64,000 bases of DNA from Terriglobia bacterium (GCA_020073215.1 JAIQFO010000008.1:62001-126000), one strand, 5' to 3'. Shown: positions 1 to 8,324, counted from the stretch's first letter. Numbers and translations are program-made. Notes: generated by a model not told the origin, from the sequence alone.

Positions 1-150
1 TTTCGTAAGCTCTCCGCCCGCAATCTCAGCATCATTCCGGTTGTCGACGATCAGCATCTGGTCGGAATTGTCACTCTGCAGAATCTTATGCACTCCATGT
101 CGCTGCTAGCTGAAAGCCGCAAATTGCGCCGGGAAGCGCTGGACGCCTAG
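1..150 (+). CDS. C-terminal part of a CBS-domain protein
   Basis: Only the last 49 codons are present and the gene begins outside the window. The visible residues form the end of a CBS domain: a beta strand IIPVVD, then a short turn, then LVGIVTLQNLM, which is the usual 'PVVD..G.LVGIVT..DL' ending. A short charged helix follows before the TAG stop. CBS domains bind adenosyl nucleotides and regulate attached transporters, kinases or site-2 proteases. The catalytic or transport part is not visible, so the parent family cannot be named. Confidence 0.7.
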   Translation, partial: FRKLSARNLSIIPVVDDQHLVGIVTLQNLMHSMSLLAESRKLRREALDA

Positions 151-152
151 GA

Positions 153-254
153 AGGTCAGAGGTAAGAGGTCAGATTGCAGAGGTTGAAATCCCAGGGTCG
201 ACGACACGGCGTGCGCACTTGGGTTCTAACCTCTGCAATCTGACCTCTTACCTC
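153..254. repeat. Heptamer-repeat inverted element (copy 1)
   Basis: The left arm (159-185) and right arm (228-254) are a perfect 27-bp inverted repeat around a 42-bp GC-rich centre. From 153 the left arm reads as 7-bp units (AGGTCAG, AGGTAAG, AGGTCAG, ATTGCAG). The right arm overlaps the 3' end of the aminotransferase on the minus strand and supplies its last codons and TAA stop. Related copies lie at 1456-1540 and 32555-32640, and a sister subfamily at 46093-46158 and 46587-46674. Confidence 0.85.
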
Positions 255-1414
255 ATCTTCGCATACACTTCCTGCGCGGCGCGCACCGCGCATCCAAACT
301 CGATCGCCTTCCCCGTCGCTTCGGCAATCACATGTTCGAGTGCGGCCAACACTCCTACCGTGTCCAGATAATCGTAGTAACCAATGTGCGCGATACGGAA
401 AAGTTGTCCTTTCATCTCCGCCTGTCCGTTGGCCACGACCGCGCCAAACTGGTCGCGGAAGCGTTTGCAAATGGTCGTGGAATCGACGCCGGCCGGGGCG
501 GCGACCGCAGTCAGCGCGGCCGCGGGCGAAGTTGGCGCGAATAACTTCAGTCCCAGCGATTCGACGCCGGCGCGTGTCATGGCCGCGCACAACTCCGCGT
601 TCGCAACCAGCGCGTCGCGACCCGCCGCCAAGCTCCCGCCTCCCATTTGACGCACATAATCGAGCGCCGCGGCTAGTCCGGCGAACAGAGACGTCGCGGG
701 CGTGTAAGCCGTTTCCGCCTTGGCAGCCGATTTACGTTCCTTTCGCAGATCGAAGTAATAACGCGGAGACTTTGCCGTCTCCATACGCTGCCAAGCGCGT
801 TCGCTGATGGCGCCGTAGGCCAATCCGGGCGGGATCATCAGCGCCTTTTGCGAGCCGCCGATGATGACGTCGATTCCCCATTTGTCGACGTCGAGACACG
901 TTGTGCCCAGGCCGGTGATGGCGTCAACGACGAGCAAAGTATCCGGCAAATCTCGCACCAGCTTCGCGATCTGTTGAACGTCATGGCGCACGCCGGTGGA
1001 GCTCTCGGTCGCCTGCATGTAAACGCAGCGGACGTCGGGCGTCAGCTTGCGGCGCACTTCCTCCCGCGAAACGGTTTGGCCGTAAGGAGCGGTCACCGTC
1101 TCCACGGTACAGCCAAATGCCTTGGCCAACGAGGCCCAGCGCTCCCCGAACTTGCCGGCGGTGAGCACCAGCACACGGTCGCCGGGAGAAGTCAGGTTCG
1201 AGATCGAGGCCTCCATGAACCCTGTGCCGGAAGAACTCAGCACGAGCACGTCATACTGGGTGCCAATGAATTCCTTAACGTCGGCGAGCACGCGCGTGAA
1301 CAGGGCGCGGAAATCAGCGGTGCGGTGGTGCGCGCCATAGGAAGCCATCGCCGTCTGAGCGGCTGGAAGAAGGGGAGTGGGACCGGGAGTGAAGAGTCTG
1401 TTCTTCCTGATCAT
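248..1414 (-). CDS. Class-V aminotransferase, alanine-glyoxylate/serine type
   Basis: A 388-residue PLP-dependent fold-type I aminotransferase of the AGXT/PucG group. The N-terminus carries FTPGPTPL, the hallmark of this family. The PLP-binding aspartate lies in LLVVDAITGLG (D164) and the Schiff-base lysine in GGSQKALMIPPG (K190). Length is normal (about 360-400). The likely reaction is transamination of glyoxylate or hydroxypyruvate with alanine or serine; the substrate cannot be fixed from sequence. The gene ends inside a heptamer-repeat arm, which provides the final Met-Arg-stop, so the native C-terminus may have been replaced by a few residues. It starts at the ATG before RKNRLFTPGP. Confidence 0.88.
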   Translation of the reverse strand: MIRKNRLFTPGPTPLLPAAQTAMASYGAHHRTADFRALFTRVLADVKEFIGTQYDVLVLSSSGTGFMEASISNLTSPGDRVLVLTAGKFGERWASLAKAFGCTVETVTAPYGQTVSREEVRRKLTPDVRCVYMQATESSTGVRHDVQQIAKLVRDLPDTLLVVDAITGLGTTCLDVDKWGIDVIIGGSQKALMIPPGLAYGAISERAWQRMETAKSPRYYFDLRKERKSAAKAETAYTPATSLFAGLAAALDYVRQMGGGSLAAGRDALVANAELCAAMTRAGVESLGLKLFAPTSPAAALTAVAAPAGVDSTTICKRFRDQFGAVVANGQAEMKGQLFRIAHIGYYDYLDTVGVLAALEHVIAEATGKAIEFGCAVRAAQEVYAKMR

Positions 1415-1455
1415 GGGAACCAGAATATTCGAAAGCCTGTGGTTCGGGGGAGAAA

Positions 1456-1540
1456 AGGTCAGAGGGCAGAGGTCAGATTGCCGAAGTAAGAGCCTTCGCT
1501 ACATATGGTTTTCACCTCTGCAATCTAACCTCTGACCTCT
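1456..1540. repeat. Heptamer-repeat inverted element (copy 2)
   Basis: The left arm, from 1456, is made of units AGGTCAG, AGGGCAG, AGGTCAG and ATTGCCG. The right arm (1513-1540) is the imperfect complement, with units such as CCTCTGC, AATCTAA and CCTCTGA. It lies between the divergent aminotransferase and YqeY genes. The last unit of the right arm runs into the TATAAT that precedes the YqeY start. Confidence 0.8.
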
Positions 1541-1545
1541 ATAAT
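1540..1545 (+). promoter_or_regulatory. Candidate -10 box, YqeY gene (leaderless-type spacing)
   Basis: A perfect TATAAT lies six bases before the ATG at 1552, and there is no Shine-Dalgarno sequence. With usual -10 to start-site spacing the transcript would begin at or next to the A of ATG. No convincing -35 is visible because the upstream sequence is repeat arm. Confidence 0.5.
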
Positions 1546-1551
1546 TCTCCC

Positions 1552-2013
1552 ATGCCCCTCATCGACCAGATCCAGAAAGACATTGTGGCGGCCATGAAGG
1601 CGCGCGAAGAGCAGCGCCTCTCCACCCTGCGCATGGTCAAGACCGCGCTCAAGAACAAAGAAGTCGACAAGATGGCGCCGCTCGACGACAAGGAATCGCA
1701 ACAGGTGCTCTCCACGCTGATCAAGCAGCGCAAGGATTCCATCGAGCAGTTCACCAAGGGCGGACGCCAGGAGATGGCCGACAAAGAAGCCGCCGAAATC
1801 AAGCTGATCGAGACTTATCTGCCCAAGGCTGCCGGCGAAGAAGAAATCGTAGCCGGAGTCCGCGCGGCGATTGCCGAGATGATGCCGCCTCCTGCCATGA
1901 AAGACATGGGGGCGGTGATGAAAGCCGCCATGGCGCGCTTCGCTGCGGCGGGGATGCGGGTGGACGGGAAGGTGGTTAGCGAGGCGGTGAAGAAGGAGCT
2001 GGCGGGGAAGTAG
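1552..2013 (+). CDS. GatB/YqeY domain-containing protein
   Basis: A 153-residue protein matching the YqeY family over its whole length. The N-terminal helices read IQKDIVAAMKA..E..RLSTLRMVKTALKNKE. The middle has the LIKQRKDSIEQF segment. The C-terminus has the helical GatB-tail-like domain, with MKDMGAVMKAAM and the terminal GKVVSEAVKKEL. The GatB tail domain binds tRNA in the amidotransferase, but stand-alone YqeY has no settled role. The first ATG sits six bases after a TATAAT and has no ribosome-binding site, suggesting leaderless translation. Confidence 0.9.
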   Translation: MPLIDQIQKDIVAAMKAREEQRLSTLRMVKTALKNKEVDKMAPLDDKESQQVLSTLIKQRKDSIEQFTKGGRQEMADKEAAEIKLIETYLPKAAGEEEIVAGVRAAIAEMMPPPAMKDMGAVMKAAMARFAAAGMRVDGKVVSEAVKKELAGK

Positions 2014-2054
2014 GCCCTCGTTCACCCCGTCGAACGAAGCTCTACAGCGACAGG

Positions 2055-2651
2055 TCACGAAATCCAGTTCATGTGAGAATTCTTGATAATCCACTTGCCG
2101 TTTTCTCGTCTCACCTTGAAAGTTATTCCAGCAGCACAGAGTCCGCCGCAGTAGTACCCGCCTTTCACTTCTGCTGAATTCTCGCTGAGCCATCGAATCG
2201 TATCTGCGCTGAAGACAATGCCTGTGCGATGAGTTGATTTATCGACAGGCGTATGTGGGCCTTTACCAGGTTCTTCACTCGATGCCTTCTTGATTGTTCT
2301 CGGAATGTCACGGAAGCGGTTGATGAAATCATCGCTAGGGTCCTTGCCCTCAACCGAAACGAAAAAGATCTCGAAATTAAGGCGCTTCGCAATAGATCTT
2401 TCGTCCTCGTCCTTTGCTTCAGCTACGCTCTTTTCGCCCCCCTTGACCCACTCCTCCATTTGGTGCCTGATAACAGCTGCGTAGATGTCTTGCTTGTCGG
2501 CGAGTTTAGTTTCAGCAGCAGAACTCTGGCAAAAAGCGGGGGAGAGAACGAGTGCAAGTGCAAGTAGGAAAACTCCAGTTTGCTTACGACTGGTTCCTAT
2601 TTCATTTTTCAAAGGAGACTCCTTCTGATAATTAGACACCGCCGCATTCAT
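2055..2651 (-). CDS. Secreted hypothetical protein
   Basis: A 198-residue protein that I do not recognise. Residues about 24-45 form a hydrophobic export signal (GVFLLALALVLSPAF) followed by a Ser/Ala cleavage region, so it should be periplasmic or secreted. The mature part is mixed alpha/beta, with an acidic lysine-rich helix near residues 70-90. It ends with a compact module containing a CGGLC cysteine pair and the motif GKWIIKNSHMNWIS. The long charged stretch before the signal suggests the true start may lie downstream of the first ATG. It is transcribed toward the convergent YqeY gene. Confidence 0.6.
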   Translation of the reverse strand: MNAAVSNYQKESPLKNEIGTSRKQTGVFLLALALVLSPAFCQSSAAETKLADKQDIYAAVIRHQMEEWVKGGEKSVAEAKDEDERSIAKRLNFEIFFVSVEGKDPSDDFINRFRDIPRTIKKASSEEPGKGPHTPVDKSTHRTGIVFSADTIRWLSENSAEVKGGYYCGGLCAAGITFKVRRENGKWIIKNSHMNWIS

Positions 2652-2701
2652 TTAAGGAGCCGGGCGCGCGGCTGGAATGGGGGCTTCGTTGGTTCCTGCT
2701 T

Positions 2702-3595
2702 CTACTTGTCCCTCTGCCACTCCCGATAAGCTTCGCTCTTCCCAATCCCGCGCTCTTTGGCTACTTTCTTTAGTGCGGCTTTTTCGTCTGCTTTCTCTTC
2801 GGCCATGATTTCGCGCACTCGCTTGGCGACGCTTACGGTGGAGATCTCGGGTCTCAGGTCCTGGGTCTCAGGCTTCGCGATCAGCAGCGTGATTTCGCCT
2901 TTGACTTCTCCTCGCGCTTTCAGTTGGTCCAGAATTTCTTTGGCCCGCCCGCGGAGGAATTCTTCGTGAATCTTCGTCACCTCGCGGGCGACGACGACGT
3001 GGCGGCCGTTTCCCAGAACTTCGACCACATCGGCGAGCGTCTCCAGCAGCCGGTGGGGGGCTTCGTAGAATACCTGCGTTCGCGGAGAGTCCTTCACGCT
3101 CTCCAGCAGCTTGCGGCGTTGCCCTGCCTTGGCCGGGAGGAAACCGCTGAAATGGAAAGAATCGGTAGGCAGGCCGCTGGCGACCAGCGCCGCCAGGAAC
3201 GCCGACGCACCGGGAATTGGGACGACCGGTACGTGATGCCGGATGGCCAGCGCGATCAGGCGAAAGCCGGGGTCGGAGATGCCGGGCATGCCAGCGTCGG
3301 TGACGAGAGCGATCCGGGCTCCGCCTTCGAGATCGACGACCAGTTCGGCGGCTTTGGTCATCTCGTTGTGCTCGTGATAGCTGACCGTGCGCGTCTTGAT
3401 GCCGTAATGGCTGAGCAGTTTCAGGGTCTGGCGCGTATCCTCGCAGGCGATCAAGTCGACTTCTTTGAGCACGCGCAGGGCGCGCAGGGTGATGTCTTCG
3501 AGGTTGCCTATGGGCGTGGCCACAAGATAGAGGGACGGGCCTGCGATCGTTGTACCTCGTTCGGCGCTGTCGCCATTCCGCTTCTCTTCGAGCAT
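2702..3595 (-). CDS. rsmI: 16S rRNA (cytidine-1402 2'-O)-methyltransferase RsmI
   Basis: A 297-residue SAM-dependent tetrapyrrole-methylase-fold enzyme that methylates the ribose of C1402 in the ribosomal P-site region. Family signatures are clear: LYLVATPIGNLEDIT at the N-terminus, IACEDTRQTLKLL, the VTDAGMPGISDPG SAM-binding loop, IPGASAFLAAL, and FYEAPHRLLETL. The C-terminal 50 residues are a lysine-rich extension. The start codon follows a TAGACT hexamer by six bases, with no Shine-Dalgarno sequence. The preceding N-terminal 20 residues are variable, so the start could be slightly later. Confidence 0.95.
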   Translation of the reverse strand: MLEEKRNGDSAERGTTIAGPSLYLVATPIGNLEDITLRALRVLKEVDLIACEDTRQTLKLLSHYGIKTRTVSYHEHNEMTKAAELVVDLEGGARIALVTDAGMPGISDPGFRLIALAIRHHVPVVPIPGASAFLAALVASGLPTDSFHFSGFLPAKAGQRRKLLESVKDSPRTQVFYEAPHRLLETLADVVEVLGNGRHVVVAREVTKIHEEFLRGRAKEILDQLKARGEVKGEITLLIAKPETQDLRPEISTVSVAKRVREIMAEEKADEKAALKKVAKERGIGKSEAYREWQRDK

Positions 3596-3601
3596 GAAGC
3601 G

Positions 3602-3607
3602 AGTCTA
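3602..3607 (-). promoter_or_regulatory. Candidate -10 box, rsmI (leaderless-type spacing)
   Basis: Read on the minus strand, TAGACT lies exactly six bases before the rsmI ATG, the same spacing as the TATAAT before YqeY. No ribosome-binding site fits between them. The -35 region falls in an inverted repeat arm and shows no good hexamer. Confidence 0.4.
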
Positions 3608-3623
3608 GCAAGAAAACCTCTTC

Positions 3624-3702
3624 ACCACGGAGACGCGGAGGCACGGAGGAAGCCACAGAATGAAATTCTTTGTTGTTCTCCGTGTCTCCGTGCCTCCGTG
3701 GT
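3624..3702. repeat. Octamer-repeat inverted element (CACGGAG type)
   Basis: The left arm (3624-3648) and right arm (3678-3702) are imperfect inverted repeats built from 8-bp units of the type CACGGAGA/CACGGAGG. They lie in the gap between rsmI and recA. A related element with ACAGAG units lies at 13326-13403. Confidence 0.75.
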
Positions 3703-3835
3703 AGGTTCTTATCGCCGGGGCCGAACCACGTCCATCAACTTCTCGCTTCGCCTTTTCTTCGCTTCATGCTAAACTGACCAAAACTGATGTGACAGCCAAC
3801 ACTTCACGCCCCAGCCCGCGGGTGTAGGCTACGGG

Positions 3836-3855
3836 GGATTCGTACCCGGGAATCC
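3836..3855. promoter_or_regulatory. Inverted repeat upstream of recA, possible operator
   Basis: GGATTC and GAATCC form a perfect 6-bp inverted repeat with 8 bases between, centred about 35 bases before the recA ATG. The position suits an SOS operator, but it matches neither the E. coli nor the alphaproteobacterial LexA motif that I know. It is listed only as a candidate. Confidence 0.3.
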
Positions 3856-3880
3856 AGATTCATAAACAGGAGCAGCCATT

Positions 3881-5005
3881 ATGGCCGAAGAACGCAGCCG
3901 AACAGACGAGCGCAACAAGGCAATTGAACTTGCATTCGCACAGATTGAAAAGCAGTTTGGCAAAGGGTCCATTATGCGGCTGGGGTCGAAGGAAGCCATC
4001 GTCCCCATCGCGGTGATTTCCACGGGAGCGATCTCGTTCGATGCGGCGCTGGGTGTGGGTGGATTTCCGCGAGGCCGCGTAGTTGAGATTTTCGGTCCGG
4101 AATCGTCCGGCAAGACAACCATCGCCTTGCAGGTGATTGCCGAGGCACAAAAGACGGGAGGCATGGCGGCGTTCGTCGATGCCGAGCATGCGCTCGATCC
4201 GGGATATGCCAAGAAGCTGGGCGTGGACGTCGATAACCTGCTGGTCTCGCAGCCCGACTACGGCGAGCAGGCTCTCGAAATCACGGAGGCGCTGGTGCGC
4301 TCGAACTCCATCGACGTGCTGGTGGTAGATTCGGTGGCGGCGCTGGTCCCGAAGGCCGAACTCGATGGCGAAATGGGCGACAGCCACATGGGCCTGCAGG
4401 CGCGCCTGATGTCGCAGGCGCTGCGCAAGTTGACCGGGACGGTAGCCAAGTCGCGTACTTGTCTGATTTTCATCAACCAGATTCGCGAAAAAATTGGCGT
4501 GATGTTCGGCAATCCAGAAACCACGACGGGCGGGCGCGCGCTGAAGTTCTATTCGTCGGTGCGCATTGACATCCGCCGCATCGCGGCCATTAAAGAAGGA
4601 GACATAGTCACCGGCTCGCGCACACGGGTCAAGATTGTGAAGAACAAAGTGGCGGCCCCCTTCCGCGAATCGGAGTTCGACATTCTTTATGGGGAAGGCA
4701 TCTCGCGCGAAGGCGACCTGATCGATCAGGCGGTGGCCCTGAATATTCTGGAGAAGTCGGGTTCGTGGTTCAGCTACAAAGGCGAGCGCATCGGGCAGGG
4801 ACGCGAGAACGCCCGCACGTTTCTGAAAGAGAACAAAGACACCATGGCGAAACTCGATGCCGAGGTGCGCAAGGCTCTAGGACTGGCGCCCTCCGCGGCG
4901 ACGCCGGCTGCGGTCCCGGCGCAGGCCACCGGCACACAGGGACGTGTCACGACGATGCCGAGCGCGGTCCCGGAAGCTACAAAAGTGCCGGCAGCAAGAC
5001 GGTAG
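3881..5005 (+). CDS. recA: Recombinase RecA
   Basis: A 374-residue recombinase that forms ATP-dependent filaments on ssDNA, drives strand exchange and triggers LexA self-cleavage. The Walker A motif is GPESSGKTT (residues 72-80). The Walker B region is [13 protein letters not shown], and loop L1 and L2 sequences follow ([19 protein letters not shown] and [22 protein letters not shown]). The last 40 residues are an Ala/Pro/Thr-rich tail in place of the acidic tail of E. coli RecA. An AGGAG sits eight bases before the ATG. A 20-bp inverted repeat lies just upstream. Confidence 0.99.
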   Translation: MAEERSRTDERNKAIELAFAQIEKQFGKGSIMRLGSKEAIVPIAVISTGAISFDAALGVGGFPRGRVVEIFGPESSGKTTIALQVIAEAQKTGGMAAFVDAEHALDPGYAKKLGVDVDNLLVSQPDYGEQALEITEALVRSNSIDVLVVDSVAALVPKAELDGEMGDSHMGLQARLMSQALRKLTGTVAKSRTCLIFINQIREKIGVMFGNPETTTGGRALKFYSSVRIDIRRIAAIKEGDIVTGSRTRVKIVKNKVAAPFRESEFDILYGEGISREGDLIDQAVALNILEKSGSWFSYKGERIGQGRENARTFLKENKDTMAKLDAEVRKALGLAPSAATPAAVPAQATGTQGRVTTMPSAVPEATKVPAARR

Positions 5006-5049
5006 CTGTTGCGAACGCAGTTTGTTTAATCGGTGGAGGGACGGGCGTC

Positions 5050-5103
5050 TCGCGAGCCTGCCCTGAGCGAAGCCGAAGGGTCTGCCGGGCGGGGACGCCC
5101 GGC
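5050..5103. repeat. REP-like palindromic intergenic element
   Basis: The recA-coaD gap holds a CCTGAGCGAAGCCGAAGGG segment followed by a GC-rich hairpin (GCCGGGC at 5084-5090, GCCCGGC at 5097-5103). The same kinds of sequence occur elsewhere in the window, for example 9976-10016, 20079-20160 and 25891-25930. There is no T-run, so a terminator is not supported. Confidence 0.6.
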
Positions 5104-5196
5104 TCTCCGTCTCCCACCAAATCCCCTCCGATTGCTATCCCCCTTGCCCCCGCATACAATCCTTGTTTCTTCGACCTTTCTTAGAACGAGGGCCCT

Positions 5197-5745
5197 GTGA
5201 AGCGTATCAAAGCCGTCTATCCCGGATCGTTCGATCCTCCAACCAACGGACATCTTGACCTGATTGAACGCGGCAGCAAAATTTTTGACGAACTGGTCGT
5301 CGCCATTCTTCGCAATCCCGAGAAGGACCCGCTGTTCAGTGTGGCTGACCGGCGCAAAATGCTGGAGGCGATGACCGCGGAGATTGAGAATGTTTCGGTG
5401 GATACCTTTGAGGGACTCACCGTGGACTACGCGCTGCGGGTTGAGGCCCGGGCCATCTTGCGCGGCATTCGCGCCATCAGCGACTACGAGTACGAACTCC
5501 AGATGGCGCTGATGAATCGCAAACTTCAGCCGGGCCTCGAGACCGTGTTCATGATGCCCGCGGAAAAGTATTCGTACCTGAGTTCGCGCCTGGTGCGCGA
5601 AGTCGCCCAACTCGGTGGATCGATTGAGTGCCTGGTGCCAGACCTCGTCGAGCGAAAGCTTCGTGAGAAAATAGACGTGGCTCACAAGTTCGAGAAGGGA
5701 GATCCTTCCGAAGCCACGAGCAAACCCAGAAAAAAGAAAGCTTGA
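5197..5745 (+). CDS. coaD: Pantetheine-phosphate adenylyltransferase CoaD
   Basis: A 182-residue nucleotidyltransferase that transfers AMP from ATP to 4'-phosphopantetheine in the penultimate step of coenzyme A synthesis. The nucleotidyltransferase TxGH motif is in PGSFDPPTNGHLDLIERG near the N-terminus. The substrate-binding segment RGIRAISDYEYELQMALMNR and the C-terminal YLSSRLVREVA motif are present. About 20 extra Lys/Ser-rich residues extend the C-terminus. It starts with GTG after a weak GAGGG. The following aminotransferase begins within 11 bases, or overlaps it if a TTG start is used. Confidence 0.97.
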   Translation: MKRIKAVYPGSFDPPTNGHLDLIERGSKIFDELVVAILRNPEKDPLFSVADRRKMLEAMTAEIENVSVDTFEGLTVDYALRVEARAILRGIRAISDYEYELQMALMNRKLQPGLETVFMMPAEKYSYLSSRLVREVAQLGGSIECLVPDLVERKLREKIDVAHKFEKGDPSEATSKPRKKKA

Positions 5746-5756
5746 GCACAGTAAAC

Positions 5757-6962
5757 ATGAGCCCAGTAATGACTCCCGTCACTCACCCCGTCCGCCTAAC
5801 GGAACGCATCAACCGCATTGAGCCCTCCGCGACCATGGCGGTGGTAGCCGAGGCCGACAAGCTGCGCCAGCAGGGTATTGATGTTGTGGATTTCGGCGCC
5901 GGCGAGCCCCATTTCTCCACGCCGGAGCACATCAAGGATGCCGCCATCGCGGCGATCCAGGCGAATTTTTCGAAGTATACCGCTGTTGGCGGCACCACCG
6001 AACTGAAGGACGCGATCGTGCACCGCCATGCCGTAGACTTCGACTCCGATTACCGACGGGAAGAGGCGGCGGCTTCGGTGGGCGGCAAGCACGCGCTGTT
6101 CAATGTCATTTCCGTGCTCGTCGATCATGGCGATGAGGTCATTCTTCCCGTCCCCTACTGGGTTTCGTTCAAAGACATGGTGCGCTATGCCGGCGGTACC
6201 TGCGTGCTTCTTCAGAGTGACGAAGCGCAGGGCTTTCGCGTTACCGCCGATATGGTCGCGAAACTGGTGACGCCGAAGACCAAGCTCATCATTCTGAATT
6301 CACCGTCGAATCCTTCGGGAGCGGTGATGAGCGCGGAAGATATGACGGAAGTCGTCCGGTTGGCGCACCAGCGCGGCATCTGGGTCATTTCTGATGAATG
6401 CTATGTCTATCTGAACTACACGGGCAAGCGTTTCTCGGTAGGGTCACTGCGTGAGTTCCGCGACCGCTTTATGGTCGTCGGCTCGCTTTCGAAGACCTAT
6501 GCCATGACGGGCTGGCGTCTGGGCTTCACGCTTGGCCCGGCGCCGATCATCACGGCCGTGCAGAAGCTGCAGAGCCAGTCGACCTCGAACCCCACCTCGA
6601 TCGTGCAGAAAGCCGCAGTCGCGGCGCTCAAGGGCTCGCAACAATGCGTGGAGGACATGCGCGCGGAGTACATCAAGCTGCGTGATCACGTGGTGAAGGG
6701 CCTGCGCTCCGTACCCGGCGTGCAATGCACTCTGCCGGAAGGCGCGTTCTATGCTTACCCCAATGTTTCGGCATTTTTCGGGCGTGGCGGCGTGAACTCG
6801 GCCTCCGAGATCGCGGGTAAACTGCTGCGCGAGAACCACGTCGCCACCGTTCCCGGAGAAGGCTTCGGCACCAGGGAACACATCCGCGTTTCCTACGCCA
6901 CATCGAAGGCCGAACTCGACCGTGGGCTGGAGCGCATGCGGAAGTTCTTTGGCGGGCTGTAG
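5757..6962 (+). CDS. Pyridoxal-dependent aminotransferase, aspartate type
   Basis: A class I/II fold-type I aminotransferase of about 400 residues, most like the Ib/prephenate-aspartate aminotransferase group. Motifs in order are DFGAGEPHFSTPEHI, YTAVGGTTELKDAI, the cofactor loop GGKHALFN, the substrate segment LNSPSNPSGAV, PLP-contacting SDECYVYLNY, the Schiff-base lysine in GSLSKTYAMTGWRLG, and the carboxylate-binding arginine in HIRVSYATS. It probably makes aspartate from oxaloacetate and may also use prephenate. I chose the ATG at 5757; an in-frame TTG at 5742 would overlap coaD by 4 bases and an ATG at 5769 is also possible. Confidence 0.9.
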   Translation: MSPVMTPVTHPVRLTERINRIEPSATMAVVAEADKLRQQGIDVVDFGAGEPHFSTPEHIKDAAIAAIQANFSKYTAVGGTTELKDAIVHRHAVDFDSDYRREEAAASVGGKHALFNVISVLVDHGDEVILPVPYWVSFKDMVRYAGGTCVLLQSDEAQGFRVTADMVAKLVTPKTKLIILNSPSNPSGAVMSAEDMTEVVRLAHQRGIWVISDECYVYLNYTGKRFSVGSLREFRDRFMVVGSLSKTYAMTGWRLGFTLGPAPIITAVQKLQSQSTSNPTSIVQKAAVAALKGSQQCVEDMRAEYIKLRDHVVKGLRSVPGVQCTLPEGAFYAYPNVSAFFGRGGVNSASEIAGKLLRENHVATVPGEGFGTREHIRVSYATSKAELDRGLERMRKFFGGL

Positions 6963-6999
6963 CGGCGCGTCCAAAGGTCCGAACCGCGAAAATTTGGAA

Positions 7000-7085
7000 T
7001 TGTCATCCTGAGCGAAGCGAAGGACCTCTGCATTCTGCCGGTGCGGGTAAATGCACAGGTCCTTCGCTACGCTCGGGATGACAAT
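7000..7085. repeat. TCATCCTGAGCGAAGCG-type inverted repeat element
   Basis: Arms at 7000-7027 and 7058-7085 are near-perfect inverted repeats that begin with TTGTCATCCTGAGCG and end at AGGACCT, around a 30-bp centre. An identical arm type forms a perfect 33-bp inverted repeat at 31076-31156, and partial copies occur at 8266-8324 and near 5060. Confidence 0.85.
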
Positions 7086-7127
7086 AAGAGTTGCTCGAGG
7101 AACTTTCTGGTTCCCCAACTTGCGTCC

Positions 7128-8141
7128 ATGACCGAACTCTACCCGCTCTTGATGTCGCCCGCGTTCGACCCGCGTCCCTGGGGTACGCTCGATCTTTCCG
7201 CGATCTATCCCAATCACAAATTCAACGAACGGATCGGAGAAGCCTGGCTTACCGGTGACGACTGCGTGGTCGCGAACGGCCCGCTGGCGAAGCGATCGCT
7301 CGCCGATCTGAGCAAGGAATTCGGCCCCGAACTGGTCGGAACAGCCGCACGCGACCCAGAGCGCTTTCCACTACTGGTGAAGTTTCTGTTTCCCGAGGAT
7401 AAGCTTTCCGTGCAGGTGCACCCCGACGATGCCGCCGCGCAGGGTTTCGGCGAGCCTTGGGGCAAAACCGAGTGCTGGTACGTGGCCCATGCCAGGCCCG
7501 GAGCGCAAATCGCGCTCGGTCTGAAGCCCGGCGTTACGGCGGCTCAATTCAAGCAGGCCATCCATGAAAAGCGCGCGGAGGCGCTGCTGAACTGGATCAA
7601 CGTCTATCAGGGCGAAATGATTTATGTGGCGGGCGGCACAGTGCATACGCTGGGACCCGGGGCCGTCATGGTGGAGACGCAGCAGCAATCCGACACCACG
7701 TATCGTCTCTACGACTACGGGCGGCCGCGCCCGCTGCATCTGGAGCGCGGCCTCGCCTCGGTTAAGGAGCGCGTTGCGTCCGGTAAAGTAATTCGCCCCG
7801 CGCCGGTTGCGATCGATGGCGGCAAGAACCGGCAATCTTTGATGATTGCAGCACCCTACTTCACCGTGGACTTGTTCGAGCTGAAAAGCCCGCACAATTT
7901 TTCCACCATCGAGTCCGAGAAAGCTGCGTCCGGGAAAACATCGGCGCAGATACTGGTCGCGGTCGAAGGCTGCGGGGTTGTCGAAGCGGATGGCCGTGAC
8001 CCGGTGACCTTGGCAAAAGGTGATGCCGTGGTGATTCCTGCCAATCTGGGCAAGTTTGAGGTTCGTCCGCAGTGGGCGGTCGAACTCCTGAAGGCCTATG
8101 TGCCCGGTACGGCGGTACCTGAGCCCGCGACACGCGTATAG
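7128..8141 (+). CDS. manA: Mannose-6-phosphate isomerase, class I
   Basis: A 337-residue zinc-dependent cupin isomerase interconverting fructose-6-phosphate and mannose-6-phosphate. The metal-site segment QVHPDD (residues 96-101), the KTECWY motif (113-118), and the GTVHTLGPG zinc-histidine loop (about 170-178) are all visible. The reading frame stays open upstream through an inverted repeat, but homology starts at MTELYPLLMSPAF, so I chose the ATG at 7128. No clear ribosome-binding site is seen. With the next two genes it forms a route from fructose-6-P to GDP-mannose. Confidence 0.92.
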   Translation: MTELYPLLMSPAFDPRPWGTLDLSAIYPNHKFNERIGEAWLTGDDCVVANGPLAKRSLADLSKEFGPELVGTAARDPERFPLLVKFLFPEDKLSVQVHPDDAAAQGFGEPWGKTECWYVAHARPGAQIALGLKPGVTAAQFKQAIHEKRAEALLNWINVYQGEMIYVAGGTVHTLGPGAVMVETQQQSDTTYRLYDYGRPRPLHLERGLASVKERVASGKVIRPAPVAIDGGKNRQSLMIAAPYFTVDLFELKSPHNFSTIESEKAASGKTSAQILVAVEGCGVVEADGRDPVTLAKGDAVVIPANLGKFEVRPQWAVELLKAYVPGTAVPEPATRV

Positions 8142-8265
8142 AGGCTGCGGGAAAGTCACATTTTTGCCGCGGCGGTCCTCAAAGGCTAAAGCCGCGTTGT
8201 CTCCCAAGCGCAATACTTCAAGGAGAAATGCCCTGATGCGTCCTTGCTGCGCGAGAAGAGGTAGG

Positions 8266-8324
8266 GGTCCTTCGACTCCGCAGAAACTTCGCTTCGCGAA
8301 GTTTCTGCTCCGCTCAGGATGACA
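8266..8324. repeat. Nested inverted repeat in the manA-manC gap
   Basis: An outer CCTTCGACTCCG...CGCTCAGGATGACA element, related to the one at 7000-7085, encloses a perfect 13-bp hairpin (GCAGAAACTTCGC at 8280-8292, loop TTC, complement at 8296-8308). The rest of the 280-bp gap has no gene that I can support. Confidence 0.7.

Noticed and set aside
5084-5103. Terminator after recA
   Set aside because: The hairpin is GC-rich but lacks a T-run and matches the REP-like repeats found elsewhere.
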